64,000 nucleotides of DNA from Lentimicrobiaceae bacterium. GTDB taxonomy: Bacteria; Bacteroidota; Bacteroidia; Bacteroidales; P3. Of the stretch, positions 52,951 to 62,007 are shown in pieces (position 1 is the first letter of the stretch; every line of letters starts with the position of its first letter). The DNA lies in NCBI GenBank assembly GCA_022510485.1, contig JAFLTI010000002.1, positions 38,287 through 102,286 on the forward strand, in the 5' to 3' direction. The notes beneath the pieces are model-generated. The model did not search any database. It saw nothing but the letters and a program-made list of their open reading frames with translations, and was not told the origin of the DNA. The position numbers were made by a program, and so were the translations under genes.

Positions 52951-54060
52951 ATGATACGGAAATTTTATCACGCATATTTTTCCCAAGCCGGAATGGGGCT
53001 TGACGCGGCGGAAGAAGGCTTGCTTGCTTGTCTTAAAGAGATGAAAGGCAACAAAATGAGCCCTATCAAGATTTATATCGCCTTGGCTGCCGTTCCCCCA
53101 CAGGGATTGGCTGTATATCAACAAAAGTTAATCAAGGCGGTAGAAAATGCCCTGCCCGGCAAAACGCCCGTCATTACTGCCGTAGTGCAGCCTCCGGCAG
53201 ACAACAGCCCGCTCTTGGCGGAAATATGGAATGTTTCTGAAAACACCGTCTGCCGCTTTCTTTCGTTTGAAAACCTACCCTACGTTTTAGTTAATCATCA
53301 AGGCTTTACCGAACTTTGGAGCTCAGGCTTCGTTGCCGGTTCTGCCGAAAAGGCTTTTGAACCTTTAGACAGGCTGCTGAAGCATTTGAACTTTACCTAC
53401 GACGAGATTTTCAGGCAATGGAACTATGTAGGCAATATCTTGGAAGAAAATACCATAGAGGGTAAAACCGTTCAGAACTACCAATACTTTAACGATATAC
53501 GCGCGCTCTATTACCAAAACAAGCAAGACAGGGAGCAATATCCTGCCGCTACCGGCATCGGTATGGGCACGGCAGGAATCTGCATTGATTTTGTGGCAGT
53601 CAAACAAAAATCGCCCCATGTTCTGCGCAATCTGCCTATAAGAAGCGGAGTTCAGAAAGACGCCTATCGTTATCGGGATAATGTTTTGGTGGGTGAGAGC
53701 GTGGTGCTGGCAACCAAAAACGCTCCCTTGTTTGAGCGCGGCAGAAGCCTGTTAACTGAAGAGGGCGGTATCGCCATGATTTCGGGAACGGCATCCATCA
53801 AGGGGGAAGAAACCGTAGACTTGCACGATATTCGCAAGCAGACTCAGAATACGCTACGCTTTATTGGCGATTTATTGGAAAACGAGCCTGACGCCCGGTG
53901 CCGCCGCGCCCGCCTTTATGTAAAAAGGGATCAGAACCCGCAAGATGCTGTAAAAATATTCAGGCAGGCTTACCCTGAAGATTGTGTTTGCACGGCTGTG
54001 TACGCCGATATTTGCCGGGACAACCTCCTGATAGAAATCGAAACGGACTGGGACTTATAG
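52951..54060 (+). CDS. Chorismatase-like protein (FkbO/Hyg5-type fold)
   Basis: This 369-residue protein shows features of chorismatases: WNYVGNILE and YQYFNDIRALYY in the middle, PAATGIGMGTAGICIDF, and ISGTASIKGEETVDLHDI before a QTQNTL segment. These enzymes hydrolyse or rearrange chorismate to dihydroxybenzoate or hydroxybenzoates; the C-terminal part resembles the RidA fold. No obvious pathway partners flank it, so its product is unknown. It ends overlapping the tgt stop by 6 bp, tail to tail. Confidence 0.65.
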   Translation: MIRKFYHAYFSQAGMGLDAAEEGLLACLKEMKGNKMSPIKIYIALAAVPPQGLAVYQQKLIKAVENALPGKTPVITAVVQPPADNSPLLAEIWNVSENTVCRFLSFENLPYVLVNHQGFTELWSSGFVAGSAEKAFEPLDRLLKHLNFTYDEIFRQWNYVGNILEENTIEGKTVQNYQYFNDIRALYYQNKQDREQYPAATGIGMGTAGICIDFVAVKQKSPHVLRNLPIRSGVQKDAYRYRDNVLVGESVVLATKNAPLFERGRSLLTEEGGIAMISGTASIKGEETVDLHDIRKQTQNTLRFIGDLLENEPDARCRRARLYVKRDQNPQDAVKIFRQAYPEDCVCTAVYADICRDNLLIEIETDWDL

Positions 54061-55191
54061 CCGCTGCATTACCTGCGGTACCATCGTATTTTTCCACGAC
54101 AGATAATCGCCGGCGAGGATATGTTCACGCGCCTGACCTACCAGCCAAAGGTAAAAAGCGAGGTTGTGCAGACTGGCTATCATAGCGGCAAGATGCTCCT
54201 GAGCGTGGAAAAGGTGGCGCAGGTATGCCTTTGTGTAGAGTGTGTCCACGTAACTGGCTCCGTCTTCTTCAATAGGCGAAAAATCATCCGCCCACTTTTT
54301 GTTCTTCATATTGAGGATGCCGTTTTTGGTAAACAGCATCGCATTGCGCCCGTTTCGGGTCGGCATCACGCAATCGAACATATCCACCCCTTGGGCTATG
54401 CCCTCCAAGATGTTTTCGGGAGTTCCTACGCCCATCAGATAGCGGGGTTTATCTTGGGGCAATATATCGCAGACTAATTCGGTAAGCTCGTACATAATTT
54501 CTTTGGGTTCCCCTACCGAAAGACCGCCTATGGCGCAACCGCCCGCCACGTCTACCGAGGCTGCCTTTTCTGCCGAGATCTTGCGTAAATCGGAATAGAC
54601 ACTACCCTGCACAATGGGAAACAATGCCTGAGTGTAGCCATACAGAGGCTCCGTTTCGGTAAAGCGTTTTACGCAGCGGTCCAACCACTTATGGGTCATT
54701 TCCATAGACTTTTTGGCATAGCCGTATTCGCAAGGGTAAGGCGTACATTCGTCAAAAGCCATCATAATGTCCGCCCCGATGCTGCGTTCTATATCCATTA
54801 CCTTTTCGGGCGTAAACAGATGTTTTGAACCGTCTATGTGGGAGCGGAACTCCACGCCTTCTTCGGCATTTATCTTGCGCGTGCCCGAAAGGGAATACAC
54901 CTGAAAACCGCCACTATCGGTAAGCATGGGGCGGTTCCACGCATTGAACTTCTGTATTCCTCCCGCTTTCTTAATAATGTCTAAACCGGGACGGAGATAG
55001 AGATGATAGGTGTTTCCCAAAATAATCTGCGCCTTTACATCCTTTACCAAATCCACCGCCTGCACTGCCTTTACCGAACCTACCGTGCCAACGGGCATAA
55101 AAATGGGGGTCTGTATCTTACCGTGCCCGGTAGTGATCTCGCCTGCCCGCGCCTTGCTGCGGCTGTCTTTTGCCTGAAGCTCAAACTGCAT
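54055..55191 (-). CDS. tgt: Queuine/preQ1 tRNA-ribosyltransferase
   Basis: The ATG at 55191 gives a 378-residue protein. It exchanges the wobble guanine of GUN tRNAs for preQ1. Motifs include ILGNTYHLYLRPG, MLTDSGGFQVYSL (catalytic Asp) and MPTRNGRNAMLFT. The C-terminal zinc site of E. coli Tgt (C-x-C-x2-C ... H) is not recognisable: the segment reads SYVDTLYTKAYLRHLF, and only the His (SLHNLAFYL) remains. This may be a lineage variant. A promoter lies at 55215-55246. Confidence 0.9.
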   Translation of the reverse strand: MQFELQAKDSRSKARAGEITTGHGKIQTPIFMPVGTVGSVKAVQAVDLVKDVKAQIILGNTYHLYLRPGLDIIKKAGGIQKFNAWNRPMLTDSGGFQVYSLSGTRKINAEEGVEFRSHIDGSKHLFTPEKVMDIERSIGADIMMAFDECTPYPCEYGYAKKSMEMTHKWLDRCVKRFTETEPLYGYTQALFPIVQGSVYSDLRKISAEKAASVDVAGGCAIGGLSVGEPKEIMYELTELVCDILPQDKPRYLMGVGTPENILEGIAQGVDMFDCVMPTRNGRNAMLFTKNGILNMKNKKWADDFSPIEEDGASYVDTLYTKAYLRHLFHAQEHLAAMIASLHNLAFYLWLVGQAREHILAGDYLSWKNTMVPQVMQRL

Positions 55192-55214
55192 ATCTGCTTG
55201 TCTTTTACAAGGTG

Positions 55215-55246
55215 TAAAGATAGTTTTCCGACTGAGATTTGCCAAA
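55215..55246 (-). promoter_or_regulatory. tgt promoter
   Basis: On the minus strand TTTG (55243-55246) stands 20 nt upstream of TATCTTTA (55215-55222), one mismatch from TAnnTTTG. The -7 element ends 23 nt before the tgt ATG. Confidence 0.65.
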
Positions 55247-55270
55247 CACGGCAATATCAAAACTTTCGCG

Positions 55271-55278
55271 TACCTTTG
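55271..55278 (+). promoter_or_regulatory. -7 box of the glycosyltransferase operon
   Basis: TACCTTTG matches TAnnTTTG exactly and lies 6 nt before the ATG at 55285, implying a very short leader. No TTTG is seen 20 nt upstream. Confidence 0.55.
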
Positions 55279-55284
55279 CGGGTT

Positions 55285-56454
55285 ATGGATTTCTACTATC
55301 AACTTGATATATGGGAATGGCTGCTTTCGGCAGGCCTGCTGATAACGGCGGTACTTTTTGTACGCTTCTATCTATGTGCTTATGTGGCTGTTGCCCGATT
55401 CATCCCGCCAGTACCGCAAAACGAAAAGAAACCGGTGTCGGTAATCCTTTCGGGAAAGAACCAGTACGAAAAGCTCAAAAAGAACCTCACGTTTTGGTTA
55501 GAACAGAAATACCCTGACTTTGAGGTAATCGTGGTTTATGAGAACACCGACGAAGATGTTGCCGGGCTGCTTCGGGAGTTTGCCCGCCGCTACGATAAAT
55601 TAAAGTTAATCAACGCCAATCAAAGCATCAACTTTTTCGATGAACAAAAATTTTCGCTCTCGATTGGGGTTAAATCGGCACTCAACGAATACGTTATACT
55701 TTCCGACCCTCGTTTCCGCCCCACCGGAGAACACTGCATCGACTATATACAGGCGGCTTTCACGCCCAAAACCAAGGTCGTTATCGGGCATCCCGTCTAC
55801 ACCGAGAAAAAAGGCGGAATCTGCTCATTCCTCAACTACCGTTTGGTAGAAACCGCCATGCAATACATAGGTTTTGCCATTAAGGGAAAACCCTTTGCGG
55901 GACATCACGCCTTGATTGCCTATCGCAAGGACTTCTTTTTGGAACATCAAGGTTATTCCGACATCTACGCCCTTAATTCCGGTATGTTTGACCGCATATT
56001 GCCGCATATCGGCAAAGACGATGTGGTAAGCGTGCAATTAGCACCCGAATCGGAGGTGCGTTATACCGACAGATTCGATTTGGCTTCGGTTTTACGGTTT
56101 GAACGTCAATACCTAAACACCCTCTATAGTGAGCCTTCTTCCGTAAAGCGGGAAGTGCACATTTACCGCTGGCTTGCTCCCATCTTTTACCTGTTCTTGG
56201 CTGGCGGCGTGGCTTATTTCTGCTACCGATTCCTGCAAGGAGCCTACCCTCAGTTCCCCTTATGGTTCGTGGTATTTGCCGGTATCGTGCTGATTAAATT
56301 CTTTCTACAGAGTATTTTTATGCAGAGGGCGGCAAACGCCTTGCGGGCAGGTCTGCTTTGGATCTGCCTGCCCTTGTATGCAATTTTATATCTACCTTTG
56401 CAATTAGCGCTTGTTTTTGGCAAGCAACGGGGTAAACATCGCCTCGGCATTTAA
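55285..56454 (+). CDS. Membrane-associated family 2 glycosyltransferase
   Basis: The ATG at 55285 is chosen because the -7 box sits just before it and the N-terminus becomes a membrane helix (DIWEWLLSAGLLITAVLFVR). The protein has 389 residues. A GT-A domain follows (PVSVILSGKNQYEKL, with a DEDVAGLLREF acidic region), and two or three C-terminal helices end near residue 375. It is probably an inner-membrane enzyme adding a sugar to a lipid-linked or membrane glycan. It heads a plus-strand run with LptFG, GH3 and DivIC. Confidence 0.75.
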   Translation: MDFYYQLDIWEWLLSAGLLITAVLFVRFYLCAYVAVARFIPPVPQNEKKPVSVILSGKNQYEKLKKNLTFWLEQKYPDFEVIVVYENTDEDVAGLLREFARRYDKLKLINANQSINFFDEQKFSLSIGVKSALNEYVILSDPRFRPTGEHCIDYIQAAFTPKTKVVIGHPVYTEKKGGICSFLNYRLVETAMQYIGFAIKGKPFAGHHALIAYRKDFFLEHQGYSDIYALNSGMFDRILPHIGKDDVVSVQLAPESEVRYTDRFDLASVLRFERQYLNTLYSEPSSVKREVHIYRWLAPIFYLFLAGGVAYFCYRFLQGAYPQFPLWFVVFAGIVLIKFFLQSIFMQRAANALRAGLLWICLPLYAILYLPLQLALVFGKQRGKHRLGI

Positions 56455-56467
56455 CCCACCCTTGCAG

Positions 56468-57544
56468 ATGCGTAAAATAGATTGGTATATCATACGGAAG
56501 TTCTTAGGCTCCTTTTTTGCTTCTATCGGACTTATCATCACAATTGTGGTGGTTTTCGACATTTCCGAAAAGTTAGACAGTTTCTTAGAGAAGAACGCGC
56601 CGCTCAAGGCTATCATATTCGACTATTACGTGAACTTTATTCCGTATTTCGTCAATATGTTCAGCTCGCTGTTCATCTTTATCGCCGTTATTTTCTTTAC
56701 CTCCCGCATGGCGCAGAACACCGAAATCGTACCCATCTTGAACTCAGGCATAAGCTATCGGAGGCTTATGGTTCCCTATATCATCTGCGCCCTCTTGATC
56801 GGTTCGCTCAACTTAGTGCTGGCAAATTTTGTAATACCCAACGTAAACAAAGACCGCATAGCGTTTGAGCGCCTGTACGTAAAGAAGCCCTACCACAACT
56901 CCAATTCCAATATCCATATACAGTTCGACAGCAATACCTACTACTATGTGGAAAGTTTCGACAACTATTCCGACATAGGCTATCGCTTTACCCGCGAAAA
57001 GATTGAAAACAACCGTCTGCTGGAAAAACTGAGCGCGCGCAACATACGCTTTGACTCGGCAAAACAAACGTGGCGGCTCACCGATTATGTGAACCGGGTG
57101 CTTACCGAAACAGGAGAAGAAGTGGAATCGGGCTACCGCACGGAAATGGCAATGGATATACGCCCCTTGGATTTTGCCGCAGACTATATAAAGGTAGACG
57201 AACAGGATTTTGCGGAGCTGAATAAGCTGATAAGGAAAGAAAGGTTGCGTGGCAGCAATTTGGTAATCTATTACCGTTATGAACGCCTGCAACGCTTCTT
57301 GCATCCGCTTTCCGCCCTGATACTAACCTTGATGGGGCTTTCACTCTCGTCTAACAAGACCCGGCGCGGCATCGGCAAGAACCTTGCCCTTGGTATCGCC
57401 TTAGCTTTTACTTTTATCCTTTTTATGCAGATGTCAAAGGTGTTCGCCACTTCGGGAAGCATGCCTGTCTGGGCAGCGGCATTCCTACCCATCGTAATTT
57501 ATGGGTGCATCACGGCATATCTGATTAGAATCGCTCCCAAATAA
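56468..57544 (+). CDS. LptF/LptG family permease
   Basis: The ATG at 56468 gives MRKIDWYIIRKFLGSFFASI, the first helix. The protein has 358 residues, three helices at the N-terminus, a periplasmic beta-jellyroll region and three C-terminal helices (LILTLMGLSLSS ... FILFMQMSKVFA). These permeases, as a dimer with LptB, extract lipopolysaccharide from the inner membrane. It follows the glycosyltransferase by 13 bp. The second subunit gene is not in the window. Confidence 0.88.
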   Translation: MRKIDWYIIRKFLGSFFASIGLIITIVVVFDISEKLDSFLEKNAPLKAIIFDYYVNFIPYFVNMFSSLFIFIAVIFFTSRMAQNTEIVPILNSGISYRRLMVPYIICALLIGSLNLVLANFVIPNVNKDRIAFERLYVKKPYHNSNSNIHIQFDSNTYYYVESFDNYSDIGYRFTREKIENNRLLEKLSARNIRFDSAKQTWRLTDYVNRVLTETGEEVESGYRTEMAMDIRPLDFAADYIKVDEQDFAELNKLIRKERLRGSNLVIYYRYERLQRFLHPLSALILTLMGLSLSSNKTRRGIGKNLALGIALAFTFILFMQMSKVFATSGSMPVWAAAFLPIVIYGCITAYLIRIAPK

Positions 57545-57551
57545 GAAAACG

Positions 57552-59066
57552 ATGGCTCTTTTCGATTCCTTTTATCTGTGCTTTATGCGCAAACGCTTAC
57601 GGGAGATAGACGGTTTTGCCGTCAACGCGGAAGAGGTTCAACAGAATCAATTGTCGAATTTACTTACCCAAAGCATACATACCGAATACGGAAAAAAATA
57701 CGGTTTTGAGCATATCCGTTCTGCCGAACAGTTCCGTCAAAACGTGCCTGTGGTTTCTTATCAAGAGCTGAAGCCCTATGTGGAACGGCTTATGGCAGGA
57801 GAAAACAAGCTGCTTTGGAACGACGAAATAAAGTTTTTCTCCAAGTCGTCGGGCACTACCGGTTCACAGAGCAAATATATTCCGGTGAGCCGTCAGGCTC
57901 TTAAAGATTGCCATTACAAAGGCGGGCGCGATATGTTGGCGCTCTATATGCGGGAAAATCCCAAGAGCGGTCTATTTGCCGGAAAAAACATATCGATGGG
58001 CGGCAGCCTACATTCTTGGAAAGACAATCCCGATATCTGCTGCGGCGATGTGTCTGCCATCATCACCTCTCAACTGCCCTGCTGGGCGGAAATTTTCCGC
58101 ACTCCCAAGCGGAAGATAGCCCTGATGGAAGAATGGGAAAGCAAGTTGCAGCAAATGGCGCAAGCCACGCTGCATCAAAACATCCGGAGCCTTTTGGGTG
58201 TGCCTTCTTGGAGTATGCTGCTGCTCGAAAAGGTGCTTGAACTTTCTAAAAAAGATTCCTTGCACGAGGTGTGGCCCAACTTTGAGGTGTTTATACACGG
58301 CGGGGTAAGTTTTGTACCCTATGCCCAGCCCATCAAGAAGCTTTTGGGCGAGGATTGCCGGTTTTGGGAAACCTACAACGCTTCGGAGGGATTCTTCGGC
58401 ATTCAATACGGCAACGGCAGCGACATGCTGCTGATGCTGGATTACGGGGTCTATTACGAGTTTATGCCGATGAAAGAAATCGGAAAACCTCATCCCAAAA
58501 CGCTCGGTATCGGAGAGGTGGAAACCGGAAAGCAATACGCGCTCGTTATATCCACCAATGCCGGCTTGTGGCGGTATCTGATCGGCGATACGGTGGTGTT
58601 TACCTCAACAAAACCTTACCTGTTTAAGGTGAACGGTCGCACAACGCATTTCATCAACACTTTCGGCGAAGAACTGATTGTAGACAACGCCGACCACGCG
58701 CTTGCCGCAGCCTGTGCCGAAACCAAAGCCGAAATCAACGAATACACGGTGGCTCCCGTATTTTTAGATGCCGACAACTGCGCCCATCATCAATGGCTCG
58801 TTGAGTTTAAGCAACACCCGGCGAATATTGCCGCATTTGCCGATATTTTAGATCACAAGCTAAAGGAACTCAATTCTGATTACGATGCCAAGCGTTACAA
58901 CAATATGATCCTGAAGATGCCCGAAATCGTTTCGCTGCCGGAGGGTACGTTTTACTCTTGGCTCAAATCGAAGGGCAAATTGGGCGGTCAGCACAAGGTT
59001 CCCCGCCTGAGCAACGACAGGCAGTATGCCGACGAAATTCTTAACTTCGCACATCGAAAAGCATGA
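57552..59066 (+). CDS. GH3 family (auxin-responsive promoter-like) acyl-adenylating protein
   Basis: This 504-residue protein has the ATP/AMP motif FSKSSGTTGSQSKYIPVS and a YNASEGFFGIQ segment, plus YRLIGDTV-like residues (WRYLIGDTVVFTS). These are GH3 hallmarks. Plant members conjugate amino acids to hormones; bacterial members are poorly defined and likely form amides or adenylate carboxylic acids. It lies 7 bp after the LptF/G gene. Confidence 0.82.
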   Translation: MALFDSFYLCFMRKRLREIDGFAVNAEEVQQNQLSNLLTQSIHTEYGKKYGFEHIRSAEQFRQNVPVVSYQELKPYVERLMAGENKLLWNDEIKFFSKSSGTTGSQSKYIPVSRQALKDCHYKGGRDMLALYMRENPKSGLFAGKNISMGGSLHSWKDNPDICCGDVSAIITSQLPCWAEIFRTPKRKIALMEEWESKLQQMAQATLHQNIRSLLGVPSWSMLLLEKVLELSKKDSLHEVWPNFEVFIHGGVSFVPYAQPIKKLLGEDCRFWETYNASEGFFGIQYGNGSDMLLMLDYGVYYEFMPMKEIGKPHPKTLGIGEVETGKQYALVISTNAGLWRYLIGDTVVFTSTKPYLFKVNGRTTHFINTFGEELIVDNADHALAAACAETKAEINEYTVAPVFLDADNCAHHQWLVEFKQHPANIAAFADILDHKLKELNSDYDAKRYNNMILKMPEIVSLPEGTFYSWLKSKGKLGGQHKVPRLSNDRQYADEILNFAHRKA

Positions 59067-59389
59067 GCCTGCGTACAGCCTACATAAAAGTATCAGACGC
59101 CGTCGTGCGTTTTTGGAAAAGTCCTTACCGCAACTATGCGCTTGTTACGCTATTGTTCCTGCTTTGGATATTCTTTCTTTCGCCCAACACGGTGCAGGAT
59201 CAAATCCGCACCCACCGCGAACTGCGCGAACTCAAACGCCGCCGCGATTTTTACCAAAAGGAGATAGAAAAGAACGAGCAAGCCATACAAAAATTCAAAT
59301 CCGACCTCGACTTCGTTGAAACCTACGGCAGAGAAAACTACCTGATGAAAAAAGACAACGAAGACATTTTTCTGTTTGAGGAGGAGTAA
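59063..59389 (+). CDS. Septum formation initiator family protein (DivIC/FtsB-like)
   Basis: This 108-residue bitopic protein has a short basic N-terminus, one membrane helix (LVTLLFLLWIFFLS), a coiled-coil segment (REL...RRRDFYQKEIEKNEQ) and a YGRENYLMKKDNED end typical of DivIC. It would be part of the divisome. It overlaps the GH3 stop by 4 bp and ends the operon. Confidence 0.85.
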   Translation: MSLRTAYIKVSDAVVRFWKSPYRNYALVTLLFLLWIFFLSPNTVQDQIRTHRELRELKRRRDFYQKEIEKNEQAIQKFKSDLDFVETYGRENYLMKKDNEDIFLFEEE

Positions 59390-59467
59390 AAATCTTACAT
59401 ATTTCCTGTCTCCCATTATTTTACATTTATTAGGTTGCTGTCCATGGAAACGTCTTTTCTAAATGTT

Positions 59468-59800
59468 TTATAATCCTGCAACAGCACCCACTACAAGTAA
59501 TACACTATACACAATTTCTAGGAAAAGTCCTGATACGAATGACCTCCAAAACCAAGTTTGTGTTCCACTGGCAGCGTTCTCAGTTTCAGCATAATTTCCG
59601 GCAGATCATAGTCTATCAACTTCAGAGACATAGACAATAGCAAACGGCAGGCAACAGAACATGGCACTCAAGATTGCCAATACCAAAAAGTTACTTGATT
59701 TAGGTGTTGATGGGACATAGGCTCCATTACCATTATTTTCATAATTAATGTGGGGATTTATATACTTAATTACGCCAAATGTAGATAGAGGCTTTTTCAA
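59468..59800 (-). pseudogene. CD225/dispanin-family gene interrupted by an in-frame TGA
   Basis: The frame from 59800 encodes a short variable N-terminus, then the first hydrophobic segment NFLVLAILSAMFCCLPFAIV, a CD225 motif. It stops at TGA (59606-59608) just after VSEVDRL. Read through, the same frame continues with SAGNYAETENAAS and a second helix (SFVSGLFLEIVYSVLLVV), stopping at TAA 59468-59470. Family members usually have Trp (TGG) where the TGA lies. Normal stops elsewhere in this genome use TGA, so this is a nonsense mutation. The loop also seems to lack about three residues. Confidence 0.75.
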
Positions 59801-60205
59801 TTACAAATTGTGCTTTGACTATTCTTCACTTTTAAGTAGTATAAGCATTTTTGGACATATCTAGATTTCCATCAATTGGCATTGATAATCACTAAAATTT
59901 TCCAATACAACTACATCCTTTTCATGGTTATAGTATCTCACTAAAAAATACCCATATCCTATCAAAGGATAGGCATACAACATCGCCTAGCTTAAATTTG
60001 AACCTATTTGCAGCAATTTTTAGCACAAATTTAGTTATTCTGTACTTGAATGGAAAACAACGAATCTTTCCCAATGTATTCCTTCAAGTTTTAGAAATGT
60101 CTGTTATTTATCTAAAAATAAGATTTTTAGAATGGTTATTTATGTGGTTATAATTAAATTTAATATTTTGCAAACATCAACAAGTAACCAATTATTCCTT
60201 ACACA
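59801..60205. other. AT-rich region with a possible gene remnant
   Basis: No intact gene was found. On the minus strand a GTG at about 60032-60034 opens a short frame (KFKLGDVVCLSFD) that stops, and a shifted frame continues with YFLVRYYNHEKDVVVLENFSDYQ to a stop near 59861. This may be a frameshifted remnant of a small protein. A hairpin CCTATC/GATAGG is present near 59957-59972. The rest is low complexity. Confidence 0.4.
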
Positions 60206-60919
60206 ATGGAAACACTGCTTATCTGCCTATACGTTGCCATAGTTATAATGATTGCTGCCCTTTTTGCCGGATTGATTGACACTACATCTATCTATTGTAA
60301 ATCCAGAAGACAGGTCGCAGCATATCTCGGAATACCGCTTGCGTTATGTTTTCTTGTGTCTCGCCCAATATCGGAAGAGGTTGAATTTGATAAACGTAAA
60401 CAGAGATTTGTCGAAAACTATGCAAGAGAAATAACAGGTGGTACTTCCTACAATAATGGGAATCAACAAGCCTCATCCGAAATGAAGTCCAAAAGGAAGG
60501 AGGTCTTTCCGATAGGTCAGACCGTAAGGACGGATTACTTTTCCTACACGGTAAGAAATTTCTCATTCAGGAAATCTTTCGGGGACGGTCGATATGGTTT
60601 TAGCTCTACCGCCGATGGCATTTATCTTATCGTAAGCATCTCTATAAAGAATCTGAGCGATGCACCGTGCAGGTTTCCCTTTAACGATTTTTACGTTACG
60701 GACAAAAACGGAGGGTGGTACACATTCCAAGACTATAAGACTTCTCTATTCCGCAGCGATGAGGCAGGCATTGATGACTGGGATTTTGACAAATTCAACG
60801 GGACGAGGATGTTTCAACCGAATGTCCCTACAAGAGACTGCATGCTGTTTGAAATTCCTCAAAGAGAGGTATATTACCTGAACTTTAGGGAGAGCTCAAC
60901 AGCTATTATTCTTGAATAA
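60206..60919 (+). CDS. DUF4352-containing membrane protein
   Basis: This protein has 237 residues. Two hydrophobic segments at the N-terminus (residues 3-25 and about 41-55) are followed by a charged linker. A beta-sandwich module follows: IGQTVRTDYFSYTV, then GIYLIVSISIKNLSD (the DUF4352 core strand) and MFEIPQ-like strands. DUF4352 proteins are often extracytoplasmic sensors or immunoglobulin-like modules. It has codon use similar to its neighbours but lies in a zone of decayed mobile genes. The -7 region is unclear. Confidence 0.65.
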   Translation: METLLICLYVAIVIMIAALFAGLIDTTSIYCKSRRQVAAYLGIPLALCFLVSRPISEEVEFDKRKQRFVENYAREITGGTSYNNGNQQASSEMKSKRKEVFPIGQTVRTDYFSYTVRNFSFRKSFGDGRYGFSSTADGIYLIVSISIKNLSDAPCRFPFNDFYVTDKNGGWYTFQDYKTSLFRSDEAGIDDWDFDKFNGTRMFQPNVPTRDCMLFEIPQREVYYLNFRESSTAIILE

Positions 60920-60920
60920 G

Positions 60921-61289
60921 TTAGTTCTTTCTCGGGTCGAACTTAACAGCCTTGTCTATCCAGCTGTCGGACTCTTCCTCGATTTTCAATTTTTCGTGTT
61001 TCTATTCAAATGCCCATTGCGCGAAATTCAACGCCACATGGGGATGAACCCATATCTCCCCTGCCTTGTTTTTGGGTTCGACCAATTCGCTCCCATCAAG
61101 TTTCAGTTCTTTCGACAGAAGCGCATGGAACCTTTCCGTCTTGTGGAGTTCCATGTAGTCTTGTAAATCCTTGTCGCAGGCCATGCACATAGCAGTAACG
61201 TCAAAGTAATCGTCGGACTTCCTCTGTCGGATACCTGCATCTAACAATTTACGCATGGTAAATAATGTTTTCGGTTTTCTAACAGGCAT
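60921..61289 (-). pseudogene. KilA-N domain gene with in-frame TAG
   Basis: The frame from 61289 encodes YFDVTAMCMACDKDL, a KilA-N-like region with HKTERFHALLSKEL and VHPHVALNFAQWAFE, then TAG (61002-61004). The same frame continues with KHEKLKIEEESDSWIDKAV... to TAA at 60921-60923. KilA-N domains come from phage antirepressors, so this is probably a phage gene remnant with an additional internal deletion, because the usual residues after NFAQW are missing. The gene start overlaps the transposase remnant. Confidence 0.7.
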
Positions 61290-62007
61290 AAGTAAGGTTT
61301 TTAAGTCTGATGTAATGGGTATTGCTCAGGAACAGTACAAAACTATTTCGCGGCTCTAAGTTATGGGTATTATACCGAAATGCACCCTCGCACAAATACC
61401 TTTGCAGGTATTGTGCGAGACATGGTGATATATCCCGATGATTCTCCGCTTCAACGTAGCCCAGAAACTTTCGATTCCGTTTGTTGTAACCTCTCCCGAA
61501 ACGTATTGCTTCTGTTTGTGTTCAACATATGAATGATTGTATTTCCTGTTCAGATTTCCATAATTCCACTCATCACTGAAAATCGTACTTCCCGCCTGTA
61601 TCGTCTTGTTTATTTCCTTTCTCAATGTCTTCGCCTTGGTGTCCTCAACGACTTTTACGACAACCATTCTGTCCTGCTGAAGCATATCGAAAACGGGAGT
61701 CTTGTCCTTGAAAGAGCGCCCCTGCGAATTTTCGACCTTTTTATCCCAGTGGCGGTTTGTGTTCTTGCCATCCCAAAAGATTTCGTCTATCTGGACTGTG
61801 CCGTCAAGTTTCGTGTCATTCATGTCCCCGACACACTTGCGCCTACGGTGGAGCATGTTCCATGCAATCTTCTAGTTACGCTTATATCCTTGCTCAACTG
61901 ATCGGATAATATGCCCTTTCGGTGGTGCATCTTCCTTTCGAGATAGCGCAGACATGCATCCTCGTCCTTAAAGACGCCCCCTTCAGGGTATCGAACAACA
62001 TTAACAT
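61279..62007 (-). pseudogene. IS1595-family transposase, decayed by frameshifts
   Basis: The best frame (61356-61856) has the ISXO2-type DDE core: VQIDEIFWDGKN, FKDKTPVFDML, SDEWNYGNLNRKY, VSGEVTTNGIESFWATLKRRIIGIYHH. Upstream, another frame continues with FKDEDACLRYLERKM and GILSDQLSKDISVT, then rejoins by one lost base at AWNMLHRRRKC. The N-terminal zinc ribbon is missing. Downstream a third frame gives EGAFRYNTHNLEPRNSFVLF and ends near 61279. At least two frameshifts and a deletion show that it is dead. Confidence 0.8.

Noticed and set aside
59606-59608. TGA in the CD225 gene as selenocysteine or recoding
   Set aside because: No SECIS-like structure was recognised and other genes here end in TGA, so a nonsense mutation is simpler.
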